DNA of 64,000 bases, taken from contig NC_079224.1 of NCBI RefSeq assembly GCF_029633865.1, forward strand, positions 22,572,404-22,636,403. The letters run 5' to 3'. This document shows, one piece after another, positions 26,322 to 36,530 of the stretch; the first letter of the stretch is position 1, and every line of letters begins with the position of its first letter. The notes beneath the pieces are model-generated. The model was not told the origin of the DNA. It saw nothing but the letters and a program-made list of their open reading frames with translations, and made no database searches. A program made the position numbers and the translations under genes. Source of the stretch: Lampris incognitus (Eukaryota; Chordata; Actinopteri; Lampriformes; Lampridae).

Positions 26322-26641
26322 AGTTCTGTCTCCCTTCTAATGTTTTAGTCACAGGAAAACTGGTCACCCCAATATTATGTAACTGGCTGTACATGGTGCA
26401 ACCTCTGCAGCTCAATGCATACAGTAGGCCTACATGTACATAATGTCTGTTGCAATAATAGCAGGAGGAGTAAACATTTAGCCATATGGCATCTTAATGT
26501 GTCAGTTGAATTTAGGATTGTACACAGCAGTACGACATGTTGCTTCCAGCAGTGTTTTCAATGAAGAAGGGGGCGTGGCTAAGTTCCCACCGCTTGTTTT
26601 TTTTAAATCCAAGATGGCCGCAGCGTGAAATGGGCGTATAG

Positions 26642-27228
26642 TATCTCTGTAGCTTTGTGATTTGTGCAAACAAACAAAAAAAAAGCATTAAAGTCAGGGT
26701 AAAACTGAGGTCTATTCCGCAAGCTAATACTTACCATGGTGAAGGATGCCAGGGGTGTAAAGAAGACAGAATGCTAGTGGATTCGGGTGTGACATAGTCA
26801 TATAATGTTGCTTTTCAAAAATCATCACATTTCATCATGCTTTCAGTGACACTGGGGGGGGGTAGCGATGGCGTATTTTCGTTACTCTAACATTGACAGC
26901 CACCGATGTGCATGAGAGGGAAGAGGATCAAACGGAAGAGAATGGCTTATCAAGAAGAATATTTTACATTTAGCACGAGTGTGTGTGTGTGTGCGTTTGA
27001 AGGGGGGAGGAGCTGTATGAGTCTTGGTGTGGGTTATGTAAATGCTTTTAGAAGGATTTGTAGGGTAAACGCACAAAACAACCAAGCCACATGAGATTAT
27101 GAAGCTATTTTTGAAGAGGAGTAAAATTATGTGCGGCTCAACTTTAAATTGAACCCAACCTCTGAATGTAGTCTCATCTCGCATGCATTCGGAGCATGTG
27201 AGATGAGTAATATGGTAAACTACTAATA
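26642..27228. other. Spacer, nothing recognised
   Basis: Non-coding sequence with a short (GT)n run near 26980 and no identifiable gene or repeat family. Confidence 0.4.
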
Positions 27229-27357
27229 AGACCCGTTAGTCCCTAGCTAACGGGTCTGACCCTTTAACCGAGCGGTTAGTGATGTTGCCTTGTGGTGCAG
27301 TACACCCCGTATCGAATCCCGCACCGGGCAAGAAAATAACCGGTTACAATATTAACG
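27229..27357 (+). repeat. tRNA-like block with perfect 11-bp hairpin
   Basis: An 11-bp perfect inverted repeat (27229-27239 / 27247-27257) runs into CTGACCCTTTAACCGAGCGG and then a B-box-like ATCGAATCCCG (27312-27322). The segment ends GGTTACA. A related block occurs at 63036-63110, also just before a ..CTACA end. It is either a SINE head or part of an LTR. It is not a functional tRNA gene. Confidence 0.5.
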
Positions 27358-27729
27358 CAACACTGCAGTAAGGCCTATCTAAGAAAAAATTGTACACATG
27401 AGCATTTAAGGATCATAGCTAAGTACATCTCGTATACGGTGTTTCTAAGTGTGCAATGTTTATGCTGATTATGGCGCTTTCTGGAAAATACACAAACTAT
27501 ACTTGAAAGAAAACTCTCCACTTACACTGGACTGTGTGCTGGCAATGTGGTAGGGTTACAGGTGTCAGCTGGACACCACACATTTCACTAAAGCATCTCT
27601 AATCATGGTAAAGGTCATCTTCAAAGGCATTATGGCTTTTTTTCAAATGACGTGAATAGACAATTCAAAGCCAATGTCGTTGCTTATCATTTGGTTCAGT
27701 TATTGCATGTTGCTGCGTCATATTTTATC
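27358..27729. other. Spacer, nothing recognised
   Basis: No convincing gene, RNA or repeat is seen here. Confidence 0.4.
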
Positions 27730-27870
27730 AGAAAACTTCAAGAGGCAGATGACGTAATTAATGAACTCCCTACTGATGTCAGAACAGCGGAGTCGTGGCC
27801 CATCTTTCGGCGCAGGTTGAAAACTCACCTCTTCAAAAACTACTACCCTGTTACTTGTTCTTAGCACTTA
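27730..27870 (+). pseudogene. LINE RT C-terminal fragment (CR1/L2/Rex1-like)
   Basis: NELPTDVRTAESWPIFRRRL followed by KTHLF is the characteristic C-terminus of CR1/L2/Rex1-type LINE proteins. Only this last ~40 codons is present, followed directly by a SINE fragment, so it is a 5'-truncated insertion. Confidence 0.7.
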
Positions 27871-27890
27871 TTGTATTCACTCATAAAAGG

Positions 27891-27985
27891 TCCGGGGGTG
27901 GCACAGCGACCAGGATGGCTCAGAAGAGTAGGGTAATTTGCCGGACAAAATTGGGAAGAAAAGGGGGGGGGAGGTAAAAAAAGGG
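27891..27985 (+). mobile_element. SINE family A, copy 5 (3' fragment)
   Basis: Only the last ~95 bp of the family: CAGCGACCAGGATGGCTCAG, the GGTAATTTG..AAATTGGGAAG tail, and a G run at 27963-27970. Confidence 0.8.
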
Positions 27986-28346
27986 CTTTTCAGTCTCATC
28001 AGATTCCCCTTCCCATGTATCCAGGCCCAGAGTTCAAAGTCTGCAAAACAATAAAAGTAGTGATCACCACTGTATAACTTTGCAGCAGACAAAATGACAT
28101 CAGTCTTTTTCTACTGATAAATCACTCACTCCTTATCTTATGGGGAGGGGGGCTAAACAATCTGAAATTAAAGTGCCTCCCTCCATTGCTTTCTTCCAGA
28201 AAAAATACTCCAAACATCTCAATATGGAGGAGCATGAAGTGAGCAATGATTTGCAGCAGCAGTCTGGAAAGAGTTGAGCTTTACCTTTCACACACACTTC
28301 ATTGAATTTTGCATTCAAATGGATATTTGTATTTCATTGAAAGTGA

Positions 28347-28496
28347 ACTCCCAATAAAAAAAAAAGCCCCGTTTATTGACATACGTTTCATCACTTAAGT
28401 GATGAAACGTATGTCAATAAACGTTGTATCCAAATGAACTGATTCAACCTTCTTTGATTTTCTTACCTGGATTATTGAGCATGTATCAAGACATTA
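28347..28496 (+). mobile_element. Minimal Penelope-like insertion: palindrome of terminal repeats
   Basis: A 150-bp insertion consisting only of PLE end sequence. A perfect 54-bp palindrome (28365-28418, 27-bp arms, no spacer) is made of the PLE terminal motif and its reverse complement, followed by the usual PLE 3' end to 28496. Exact 11-bp duplications ATTGAAAGTGA flank it (28336-28346, 28497-28507). The right part matches the ends at 11110-11199 and 62790-62830. Confidence 0.85.
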
Positions 28497-28507
28497 ATTG
28501 AAAGTGA

Positions 28508-29799
28508 TTAGTTTCTGAATTGTATCAGAAAGAAGATTTGCTCGTATGCTGCCACGTATTTACTTATTCTTGTATTATTCCAAATTTGTATTCTACCAAT
28601 GTACATGAAAAAGAACGGAAAACAAAGCATTGGAAATCATGTGTCTATGCATTTTCGGCACATTTGCACAGCAAAGGACATCCTGTACAGGTGAGAAATA
28701 CAAAGCACAGAGAATATCCCTCCTATCAAGACTTGACATGAAGGGCAAAGATATTGGTAAACTTAAACTAAGATAGCATACTACTTATAATTCTGTAATG
28801 ATAAGGCTGCATATGAAAAGTGAGTTCAGCAATGATCAGGTAAAATCTCACAACAGATCTATCTGTGGGGGGGCTGGCCAGCAGCCATACCAACATGTAC
28901 CCTGATTCTGCTGAATGACAGAAGCTAAACAGCATTGGCGGCGCCAGTGGATTTTTATTGGGGGTGCTCAGCTCAATGGATTTTGGATTTGGATTTTGAC
29001 TATTAATTGAGGGTGCTACAGAACTGTGGATATACCAGTATATGCACGCATGACCAAATGTAATTGCACGTATTAAGAGTGGCTTATACACACACACTGA
29101 GCAATACAAAAGTACGACAGAATCAGCTTCAAGCTCAAAACAGTGTGCACGCACACTGTATGCGCATACACAAACACAAACAAACAGACCGGGTCAGCGA
29201 CAGAAACCTCATGCACCACTGTTGGCCTAAAAACAGTGTATCAGACCTCGAGCCAGATCAAAACCAAAACTGTACAAACGCGATACAACACAACGTGACT
29301 GCCATTTCTTTCCAATAGCCCAAAAAACCATAACAAACCGTTAGACACCTAGCATAACATACATTTCCAGGTATATAGCAATACTGCTGGCTCCCTAGTA
29401 AGCAATGAGTGCACAGCTCGTCGAATACAGAATAACTTACAGAACATAAAGAATAATGCTGAAGCATGAGAACAACTGTTATAAGGTAATACCGTAACTA
29501 GTAATACAGCGCCATTATAAGACTGTCACTCACCATTAGATGTCTTCATAAAAGAACTGCGTCTTGTTATTTTGATTGTTGGCAAAGGCATCGATTTCAC
29601 CAGTGTTCCAATCTTTGGTCCTCTTATTTTTTTAGCACAGCAGTTAAATCAGATCACTATCAGCTTATCAGGCTAACAAACAGTATGAACCAACAGCCAT
29701 AACATTAAGTTATAGAAATATGTTATCTTACTTTACTTGAACACGAAATCCATGTGTCTCTCCTTGTGAATGAACACCTTCATGACTTTACTGAAAAAG
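28508..29799. other. Spacer, no gene recognised
   Basis: Mostly AT-rich. A segment near 28935-28990 (GGCGGCGCCAGTGGATTTTT) resembles the edge of a fish DNA-transposon fragment but lacks a partner end. No credible coding exon is seen. Confidence 0.4.
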
Positions 29800-30336
29800 T
29801 CTCCTGCTTGTTGGAGTTTCGAAAGTTACTCCTTCTCAACTGAAATCCAGGAGGCCAGAAGGGCTGCTGCTTCGGCGGTCGTGAAAGCAAAAACTCGGGT
29901 GTGGGAGGAGCTTGGCGCAGCTATGGAGGAGGACTTTTGGTTGGCCTCCAGGAAGTTCTGGCAAACCATCCGGCGACTCAGGAAGGGGAAGCAGGGCTTG
30001 ACTCAGGCTGTGTTCACCCGGGGAGGGGAACTGTTGACCCGGGCTGGAGATGTTGTCGAGCGGTGGAAAGAACACTTTGAGGAGCTCCTAAACCCAACTA
30101 ATACTTCCTAAGTAGAGGAGTTAGTCTGAAGACTCAGGGGAAGCCCCACCCATATCCCTGGCAGAGATCTCTGAGGTAGTTAAAAAGCTCCTCGGTGGCA
30201 AGGCGCCCGGTGTGGCTGAGATTCGCCCTGAGATGCTGAAGGCTCTGGAAATTGTTGGGCTGTCTTGGTTGACATGCCTCTTCAGCGTGCGTGGAGGTCG
30301 GGGACAGTACCTGTGGAGTGGCAGACCGGGGTGGTG
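29770..30336 (+). pseudogene. LINE RT fragment
   Basis: EARRAAASAVVKAKTRVWEE..AMEEDF, KFWQTIRRLRKGKQG, then after a stop near 30110 AEISEVVKKLLGGKAPG and LKALEIVGLSWLT, the region leading into the RT palm of a common fish LINE. It resumes at 36596 with the CSN(D)RGIAWLSLPGKVYSRVLE block. Stops and frameshifts are present, and the catalytic YxDD part is missing. Clade not assigned. Confidence 0.75.
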
Positions 30337-31488
30337 GTTCCCATTAGGCTTGCAACGGTTTTCGGTTTAAAACCGAACCGTACGGTCCACCCTGTACGGT
30401 TCAATCCGCCCTTATGTGTAGCCGGGTGGTAAATCTGTTAAATATGTTAAATGATTTTCCACTTAAATTTAGTATAGTTTAACTGTTAATATATGTAATC
30501 GTTACACTGTCAAGCCTTGTAAAATGTCATTTGATGTATTTAAATTGTGAAGCAGATTGTGAGTGTATTTTTAGTTTTGGTTGTCATTGCATGTTTTGAC
30601 CAGTAAGTGGCAGTGTTGCGGACTTTTATTGTAACTCCGTGCAAGTTATCCAAGTGCATCTTGGGTACTCTTTCTGCAAGTTATCCAAGTGCATCTTGGG
30701 TATTCTTTCCTTTTTTCTTGTGTGAACCACCTGAAGATTGCGGCGTGACGGTGCTCTGACTCCGTAGTAAGTAGGTGTAAATATCTTGTGAAATATACCT
30801 GTAACATTATTCCAAACAATATTGTATGTCGGTAATTTGACACGATGATTTGATTTAGACGCTACTGGAGTTGATGTTCGGTGATTTTGGGCGCGAGCCG
30901 TCGACCACTGTTCGCCATTGCAGGCATGACAAGGTAATGTTGGCGTGCATAAAGCCACACCATGCCATTGTATTTGGGTAGTAAGGGAAATGTAAAGGTT
31001 ATATATGCATTTTAATTCTGCTTAAAAGTAACTGACAGAGTGAGAAGTTGCGCAATCTTCAGGAAGTTCCACATGTCTTTGTTAAACCCTGTTTAACATA
31101 CATAGTCCACTGCCGTATTTTGCACCGTATTTTGTATTTATTATTTTGCTTTTAAAATCTTTTCTGTTAAACTTGCCACATCTGTGAACATTTATGAGCT
31201 GTTTGCTCGAAAGAGACAGGAATTTATGCACTCAGTAAAACGATTTGCATTCGAAGGTTCAAACAATAAAATTAAAGCTACAAGAACCCCGGAAGTAATT
31301 GTGTCCTGTGTGGTATCTAATTCCACGGGCTACATATGGACCGTGGGTTTTCGGTTTTGCAGTTAAAATGTGCGTGAATAGTTGACAGGCGTTTCTTACT
31401 GCCGGAGAATGGATTTTTCACTGTGTGCCTGTGTGCTGCTGCAGAAAACCCCGCCCCCGAGTAAATATCCAATCACTGTTAGCCCCCC

Positions 31489-31689
31489 ATATTAAGTTTA
31501 GAAATCACGTCAGGACACAGCGCTGTCGCTCGACACAACCTCTCCGTGGCATTCTTTATTTAGACTGACACAGCATCAAAGGCAGACCCGATCAAACAAC
31601 CCAGAGCCCGTAGGCATCACCAATCGATCCAAGCACAATAGAACAGCACCAAATCAAATGCAGCACTGTCGATGTGTGCATACAAAACA
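31489..31689 (-). repeat. Gypsy B 3' LTR
   Basis: 201 bp, distinguished from the 5' copy at three sites (near 31611, 31631 and 31685). Carries an AATAAA signal (reverse complement near 31556). Confidence 0.93.
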
Positions 31690-31709
31690 CCCCCCCCCCC
31701 GGCAGGATT

Positions 31710-34700
31710 TCAAACATGAAAGGTTGACACAAAGTCCTCTAGGTGGCCAGGGCGTAAACGTGTGCGAACAGGTCGCGGGGCGGCCTGAGGCTGGGCAGGC
31801 CGAGGTGGGGAGGGAGATGGCAGGGGGAGCTGAGGCCCAGAAATGTCTGGGGCCCGTGTAGGAGCTGCATGAAGCCCCGGGGCGTCTCGCCATGCTGAGG
31901 GAATCGCTATGGTTGTGTCACCAGCTGTGTGTGGCGGAGCTGACACCTTCCGTAGACGACTGGAGTGCCACCGAGTGCCATCGCTGAGGAGGTAAGTGGC
32001 TGGGCCCAGCTGACGGGTGACTTGGAGAGGAGAGGACCAGTATGAAGCCATTTTATTGTCCCTGTGGGGCCTGCGGACCCTGACCCAGTCTGACACATTG
32101 ATGTCTGGCACCCTGGTTCGTTTTGACTGGTCAAACCGTTGCTTCATCCGCGTCTGCTGACGAGTGACTGAGGCTCTGACCCCAGAGTGAGGTGCCTGAG
32201 GTGTGGAGGGGCGGATCCTGTCAAGGGGCATGCACAGTTCCCGGCCTAGCATGAGAGAGGCTGGGGAGACGCCTGTGGTCGAGTGCTGTGTGGCCCGATA
32301 GTGCAGCAGAGTGTGACGGATGGCCTGCGTGAAAGAGCACCCTTGGGCCATGTGTGCTCTGAGGCCGTTCTTCAGTGACTGGTGAAAACGTTCAACGCTG
32401 CCATTGGCCTGGGGGTGGTAGTACGCAGTGCGTATATGACGGATGCCCTTGCTTTCGAGATAAGCAGCGAACTCAGCAGAGACCAGCTGAGGGCCGTTGT
32501 CAGTGGTGATGGCCTTTGGGAGGCCCCAGCGAGAGAAAAGAGAGTCCAGGAAGTCGATGATGATCTGTGAGGTCACAGTGCCGGAAGTGGTGAGTTCAGG
32601 CCATTTTGAGTGTAGATCGTAGGCGACCACCATGAAGCGTTGGTGGTGGGGAACTCCATGGATCTCACCACAAATGTCCAACTGCAGGTGTTCCCAGGGC
32701 TGAGAGGGCCAGGCGAGAGGTTGCAGGGGTGGGGGAGCCTGGTGGCCAGTCTTGCCACTCACAAGGCAGGCAGAACAGTCCTTCACCAGAGCCTCGCTTT
32801 CTCTGTCTATCCCCGGCCACCACACCAGGTCTCGGCAGCGCTGTTTCAGTTTCACAATGCCCAGGTGGCCTTCATGCGCCGTATTCAAAACACGTGCACG
32901 GAGAGCAGCTGGGACCACTGTGCAAAACCCACGTGCCACGCAGGTGTCGTTCCAGCAGGAGAGCTCCTGTCTGACTCGGGCGAACGCAACCAGCTCCTCT
33001 GGGACCTTGTGAGGCCAGCCGTTCTGGATGTAGGTGCGGAGCTGGGAGAGGACAGGGTCCTGTTCGGAGGCTGCCCTCAGCTCCTGCAGAGAGACAGTGG
33101 CCTGGAGGGGTGTGTGTAGCATTTGGACAATGTCCTTTTCCACACAGTCAGTGTCCGTCTGTGGAGCTGGGGTGGAGACAGAGCGAGAGAGCAGGTCGGC
33201 GACAACATTGTCTCTGCCTGGGGTGAACTGCAGGCTGAAGTTGTACTGGCGGAGGCGGTCAGACCAGCGGTGCAGCCTCAGGGGTTTGTGGCCTGTCCCA
33301 GATGTGGACAGCAGCGCTGTCAGGGCCTGGTGATCTGTCCTGAGGGTGAAGGAGCGGCCATAGAGGTAGAGGTGCCACCTTTCACAAGCCCAGATACAGG
33401 CTAACACCTCACGCTCACCCACGGAGTACCGCTGCTCGGTCAGGTTGAGGGCACGGGAGGCGAAGGCAATGGGCTTCTCCACACCGTTCTGGGTTTGAGA
33501 CAGCACGGCCCCTATCGCTGTGGCTGATGCGTCACAGGTCACAAAGGTGGAGCTGGAGATGTTGAAGTGAGCCAACACTGGTGGTGAAGTCAGTTGAGTC
33601 TTGAGATCACGCACAGCATCACTGCATGCCTTTGACCACACCCATGGCTCGTCCTTACGCAGCAGCTGGCGCAGGGGGGCTGTGGTCGCAGAGTACTGGG
33701 GAAGAAACCTCAGGTAGTAACTTGTCATACCCAGGAAGGAGGCGACCTGGGCGGCCGAGCTGGGCTCAGGGATGGCCTGAATGGCGTCCACGTTGGATTG
33801 TAGTGGAGTTACACCGCTCGCTGACAGCCGGAACCCCACGAAGTCGATGGCTGGCACAGAGAGGACACATTTCTCAGCATTGAGAGTTAGCTTGTGCTTG
33901 GACAGGGCTGCGAAGACCATGTTAAGGCGCTTGTCGTGGATTTCACTGGTGGGCCCGTGTACCACTATATCGTCCAGATAAATGGCCACGCCCAGTATGC
34001 CAGCCAGCACGGAGACCATGATTTTCTGGAAGCAGCTAGGGGCGGAGCTGAGACCGAAAGGCATCCTGGTATAGCGAAACACTCCTGCATGTGTCACAAA
34101 GGCTGTGAGGTTTCGGCTGCTGGGGTGGAGGGGCACCTGTAAGTACCCCTGTCTGAGGTCGAGCTTGGAGAACACCACAGAGCCATAGAACTGAGCAGTG
34201 AGTTCTTCTGAGGTGGGCAGTGGATACTTATCAGGGACCACTGCCTTATTTACTGCACGTAGATCGACGCAGACACGCAGGCCCCCCGACTTCTTCTTAG
34301 CCACCACGAGGTTTGAGACCCAAGTTGACGCGTCCACCGGTTCAATGATGCCAGCTTCCAGCAGTTGTTGCAGCTCGGCGGAGACCCCATCACGGAGAGC
34401 CAACGGGATGCGGCGCAGTGGTTGGATGACAGATTTCACAGCAGGGTTGAGGAGAGGTTGATGGGTGAAGGCGGAGAGGCAGCCCAGCCCCATAAACGGC
34501 GATGGCCACTTCTGCTGCCAAGGTGTGGCGACAGTCAGGATTGCTGCCCCCCTTGTGTCTAAGAGGGAGAACCCCAGAGCGGAGAACAGGTCCAGGCCCA
34601 TCAGGTTGGCCCCACGGCGTGCCACATGAAAAACTGCATTAGGCACCAGCTTGGTTCCATAGCGGACAGTCAGTTGGAGAGAGCCAACCAGATCGATTTT

Positions 34701-35747
34701 GGAGTCACCATACCCACAGAGGACAGCTGAGGGTGCGGACAGTGGCAGTGAATCGAAAAATTGACTGTAGGTATCAACATTCAGGAGAGACACACTTGCA
34801 CCGGTGTCCAACAGCAGGGGAATGCACACATCATTAATGTTGACTGTGCATGATTTGAATGACACTGGCGCAGAGCTCACCTTGTGAATGACGGCGGTTG
34901 AAGACTGGGGGGTGTGGCCCTCTGACCCAGCCGGGGAAGATCGACAGACGTTGGCAAAGTGATTGTGCTTACCGCAGCTACGGCATGTCTGGCCACGGGC
35001 AGGGCAGTTCTGAGCCCTTGAAACATGAGACCGAGATCCACAGTTACCACAGGACTGTTGAGGGCGGGGCCGAGAACGCCGTCGTTGCAGTTGCAAGACG
35101 TCCCCAGTGGAGTCGGCGCCCGCCTCGCTCTGGCTGGGTTGCGTCCCGAGGGGCAGCCGTGAGTAGAGGGAGGAGTCGTTGGCAGCTTGACTGGAGGTGG
35201 CCACTTGCTGTGTATTTAGCATAGCAGCACACTCAGCTGCTACCTCAACCTGTAGTGCGATGGTAATTGCTCTGGACAGCAGCAGATCGTCTATTTCCAG
35301 CAGGAGAGTCTCACGCACCTTTGCGTTGTTGGTGTGTTCGATTAGCTGGTCGCGAACCATCTCGTCCTGAAGCGCGCCAAACTTGCATGAGCTAGCTAGC
35401 CCTCGCAAATTAGCTACGTACTGCCGCACAGACTCACCAGGCAGTTGGTGTCGCTGACGGAATATAAATCGCCGAAGGAGGGCACTCTGTGGAGCAGCGA
35501 AATGGGTGCTCATAAGTCCCACAGCTTCGGCAAAGCTTGTGACGTTCCCCAGAGACCCGAGCACACGATGACCCTCTGCTCCCAAGCAGTGTAGCAACAG
35601 AGCCGTCTTCCTAGCCTGGCTCACGTCGTCGAGCCCTGAAGCGATGATGTAATTTTTAAAACTATGTAGCCAGCGAGTCCATGGTACCGGAGGCTCGCCA
35701 GGTAATGCCAGGAAGGGGGCAGGTGGTGGGAGGGAGATATCAGCCAT
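31710..35747 (-). CDS. Gypsy B gag-pol polyprotein, 1345 codons uninterrupted
   Basis: Single frame covering all retrotransposon functions. Residues are counted from ATG at 35747; the frame is also open 12 bases upstream, to a TTG next to the PBS. Gag capsid ~20-180. Two zinc knuckles ~233-268 (CGNC..H..C and CRSCGKHNHFANVC). Protease LLLDTGAS at ~311-318. RT with FSKLDLRQGYLQVP and YLDD (~590-593). RNase H with CDAS, E and TDH residues kept (~739, 778, 805). Integrase HHCC (~957-993) then a D, D35E core (D1024, TTDNG D1083, SVERF E1119). The C-terminus is proline-rich. All catalytic residues are present and there is no frameshift between gag and pol. GC content and codon use differ from the AT-rich flanks. 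It is probably transcribed from the LTR. Confidence 0.95.
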   Translation of the reverse strand: MADISLPPPAPFLALPGEPPVPWTRWLHSFKNYIIASGLDDVSQARKTALLLHCLGAEGHRVLGSLGNVTSFAEAVGLMSTHFAAPQSALLRRFIFRQRHQLPGESVRQYVANLRGLASSCKFGALQDEMVRDQLIEHTNNAKVRETLLLEIDDLLLSRAITIALQVEVAAECAAMLNTQQVATSSQAANDSSLYSRLPLGTQPSQSEAGADSTGDVLQLQRRRSRPRPQQSCGNCGSRSHVSRAQNCPARGQTCRSCGKHNHFANVCRSSPAGSEGHTPQSSTAVIHKVSSAPVSFKSCTVNINDVCIPLLLDTGASVSLLNVDTYSQFFDSLPLSAPSAVLCGYGDSKIDLVGSLQLTVRYGTKLVPNAVFHVARRGANLMGLDLFSALGFSLLDTRGAAILTVATPWQQKWPSPFMGLGCLSAFTHQPLLNPAVKSVIQPLRRIPLALRDGVSAELQQLLEAGIIEPVDASTWVSNLVVAKKKSGGLRVCVDLRAVNKAVVPDKYPLPTSEELTAQFYGSVVFSKLDLRQGYLQVPLHPSSRNLTAFVTHAGVFRYTRMPFGLSSAPSCFQKIMVSVLAGILGVAIYLDDIVVHGPTSEIHDKRLNMVFAALSKHKLTLNAEKCVLSVPAIDFVGFRLSASGVTPLQSNVDAIQAIPEPSSAAQVASFLGMTSYYLRFLPQYSATTAPLRQLLRKDEPWVWSKACSDAVRDLKTQLTSPPVLAHFNISSSTFVTCDASATAIGAVLSQTQNGVEKPIAFASRALNLTEQRYSVGEREVLACIWACERWHLYLYGRSFTLRTDHQALTALLSTSGTGHKPLRLHRWSDRLRQYNFSLQFTPGRDNVVADLLSRSVSTPAPQTDTDCVEKDIVQMLHTPLQATVSLQELRAASEQDPVLSQLRTYIQNGWPHKVPEELVAFARVRQELSCWNDTCVARGFCTVVPAALRARVLNTAHEGHLGIVKLKQRCRDLVWWPGIDRESEALVKDCSACLVSGKTGHQAPPPLQPLAWPSQPWEHLQLDICGEIHGVPHHQRFMVVAYDLHSKWPELTTSGTVTSQIIIDFLDSLFSRWGLPKAITTDNGPQLVSAEFAAYLESKGIRHIRTAYYHPQANGSVERFHQSLKNGLRAHMAQGCSFTQAIRHTLLHYRATQHSTTGVSPASLMLGRELCMPLDRIRPSTPQAPHSGVRASVTRQQTRMKQRFDQSKRTRVPDINVSDWVRVRRPHRDNKMASYWSSPLQVTRQLGPATYLLSDGTRWHSSRLRKVSAPPHTAGDTTIAIPSAWRDAPGLHAAPTRAPDISGPQLPLPSPSPPRPAQPQAAPRPVRTRLRPGHLEDFVSTFHV

Positions 35748-35758
35748 TCTCGTCGCCA

Positions 35759-35959
35759 ATATTAAGTTTAGAAATCACGTCAGGACACAGCGCTGTCGCT
35801 CGACACAACCTCTCCGTGGCATTCTTTATTTAGACTGACACAGCATCAAAGGCAGACCCGATCAAACAACCCAGAGCCCGCAGGCATCACCAATCGATCC
35901 CAGCACAATAGAACAGCACCAAATCAAATGCAGCACTGTCGATGTGTGCATACATAACA
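35759..35959 (-). repeat. Gypsy B 5' LTR
   Basis: 201 bp, 98.5% identical to the 3' LTR. Expected promoter of the element. It abuts the primer-binding site and the gag-pol start. Confidence 0.93.
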
Positions 35960-36002
35960 CCCCACCCCCCTTGTAACTGGAGCAGACAGTCGATTTGAAA
36001 AG

Positions 36003-36530
36003 ATGGCGGTAGTTCGCAGAAGCAGAAAAAAAGTCATGGCGAGTGGAGGAGTAGAGAGAGAAAAGTTTGAAGAAGCACCATCTTCATACACATCTGGGGA
36101 CATTTCGGGTTTGCTGTTGAATACAACGATGAGGGAGACAAAACAGTGGACAGAAATAACACTGTGTGCTGCAAGCATTGCTTGACCCATGTCCCGTACT
36201 ACGCAAGTGGAAACACTTCCAATATGAGCCAGCATCTCCGCCGTCACCACCCAGATGTCTCGCTCTCTGGAAGCAGGACAGACGCACAGGTAACCGCACC
36301 AGTGAACAAAACAACCGTCTATCGGAGATGCTTTTCAACAAACCTATAGCGTCAGCTCAGAGAAACACAAAAAAATAACCCGTGCAGCGGGGGTGTTCAT
36401 CGCTAAAGACATGCAGCCCTTTTCGGTGGTTGGAGATGTGGGCTTTCGTCATCTAATGCATACGCTCGATCTGCGCTACGTTATTCCCTCCCGAACTTAT
36501 TTCACCAACAATGTAATTCGAAACCGAACC
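36003..36530 (+). pseudogene. hAT transposase N-terminus with BED zinc finger
   Basis: MAVVRRSRKKVMASGGVERE leads into a BED-type zinc finger: VCCKHC (36165) and GNTSNMSQHLRRHHPDVSL (36215), giving the C..C/H..H pattern. After a frameshift near 36340 comes AGVFIAKDMQPFSVVGDVGF (36388) and LDLRYVIPSRTYF, the start of the ZBED1-like hAT catalytic region. The right terminal repeat cuts it off near 36530, so the RNase H-like core and dimerisation domain are absent. Confidence 0.8.

Larger units (their letters stand above)
19292..26641 (-). mobile_element. DDE_Tnp_4 DNA transposon with nested Gypsy
   Basis: Long inverted repeats bound this element: 19293-19375 matches the reverse complement of 26561-26640 for about 80 bp, beginning TATACGCCCATTTCACGC. 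The transposase is on the minus strand (25030-26321). A 5.1-kb Gypsy element (19591-24715) splits its interior. Without it the element is about 2.2 kb. The transposase family resembles that of ISL2EU/PIF-Harbinger-like elements. The exact superfamily is not decided, because the outer duplication is ambiguous. Confidence 0.82.
31489..35959 (-). mobile_element. Gypsy B LTR retrotransposon, full length and apparently intact
   Basis: 201-bp LTRs at 31489-31689 and 35759-35959 differ at only three positions (about 1.5%). On the minus strand the LTR starts TGTTATG (or TGTTTTG) and ends TTAATAT, not the usual CA. PBS-like TGGCGACGAG begins at 35758. A G-tract polypurine run (31690-31700, reverse complement) abuts the 3' LTR. 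CCCC at 31485-31488 and 35960-35963 is a possible duplication. It is inserted in the hAT element. Confidence 0.95.

Noticed and set aside
31710..35759. TTG start for the Gypsy B polyprotein
   Set aside because: The TTG lies at the LTR/primer-binding junction. The first ATG (35747) four codons later is the better start, so I used it.
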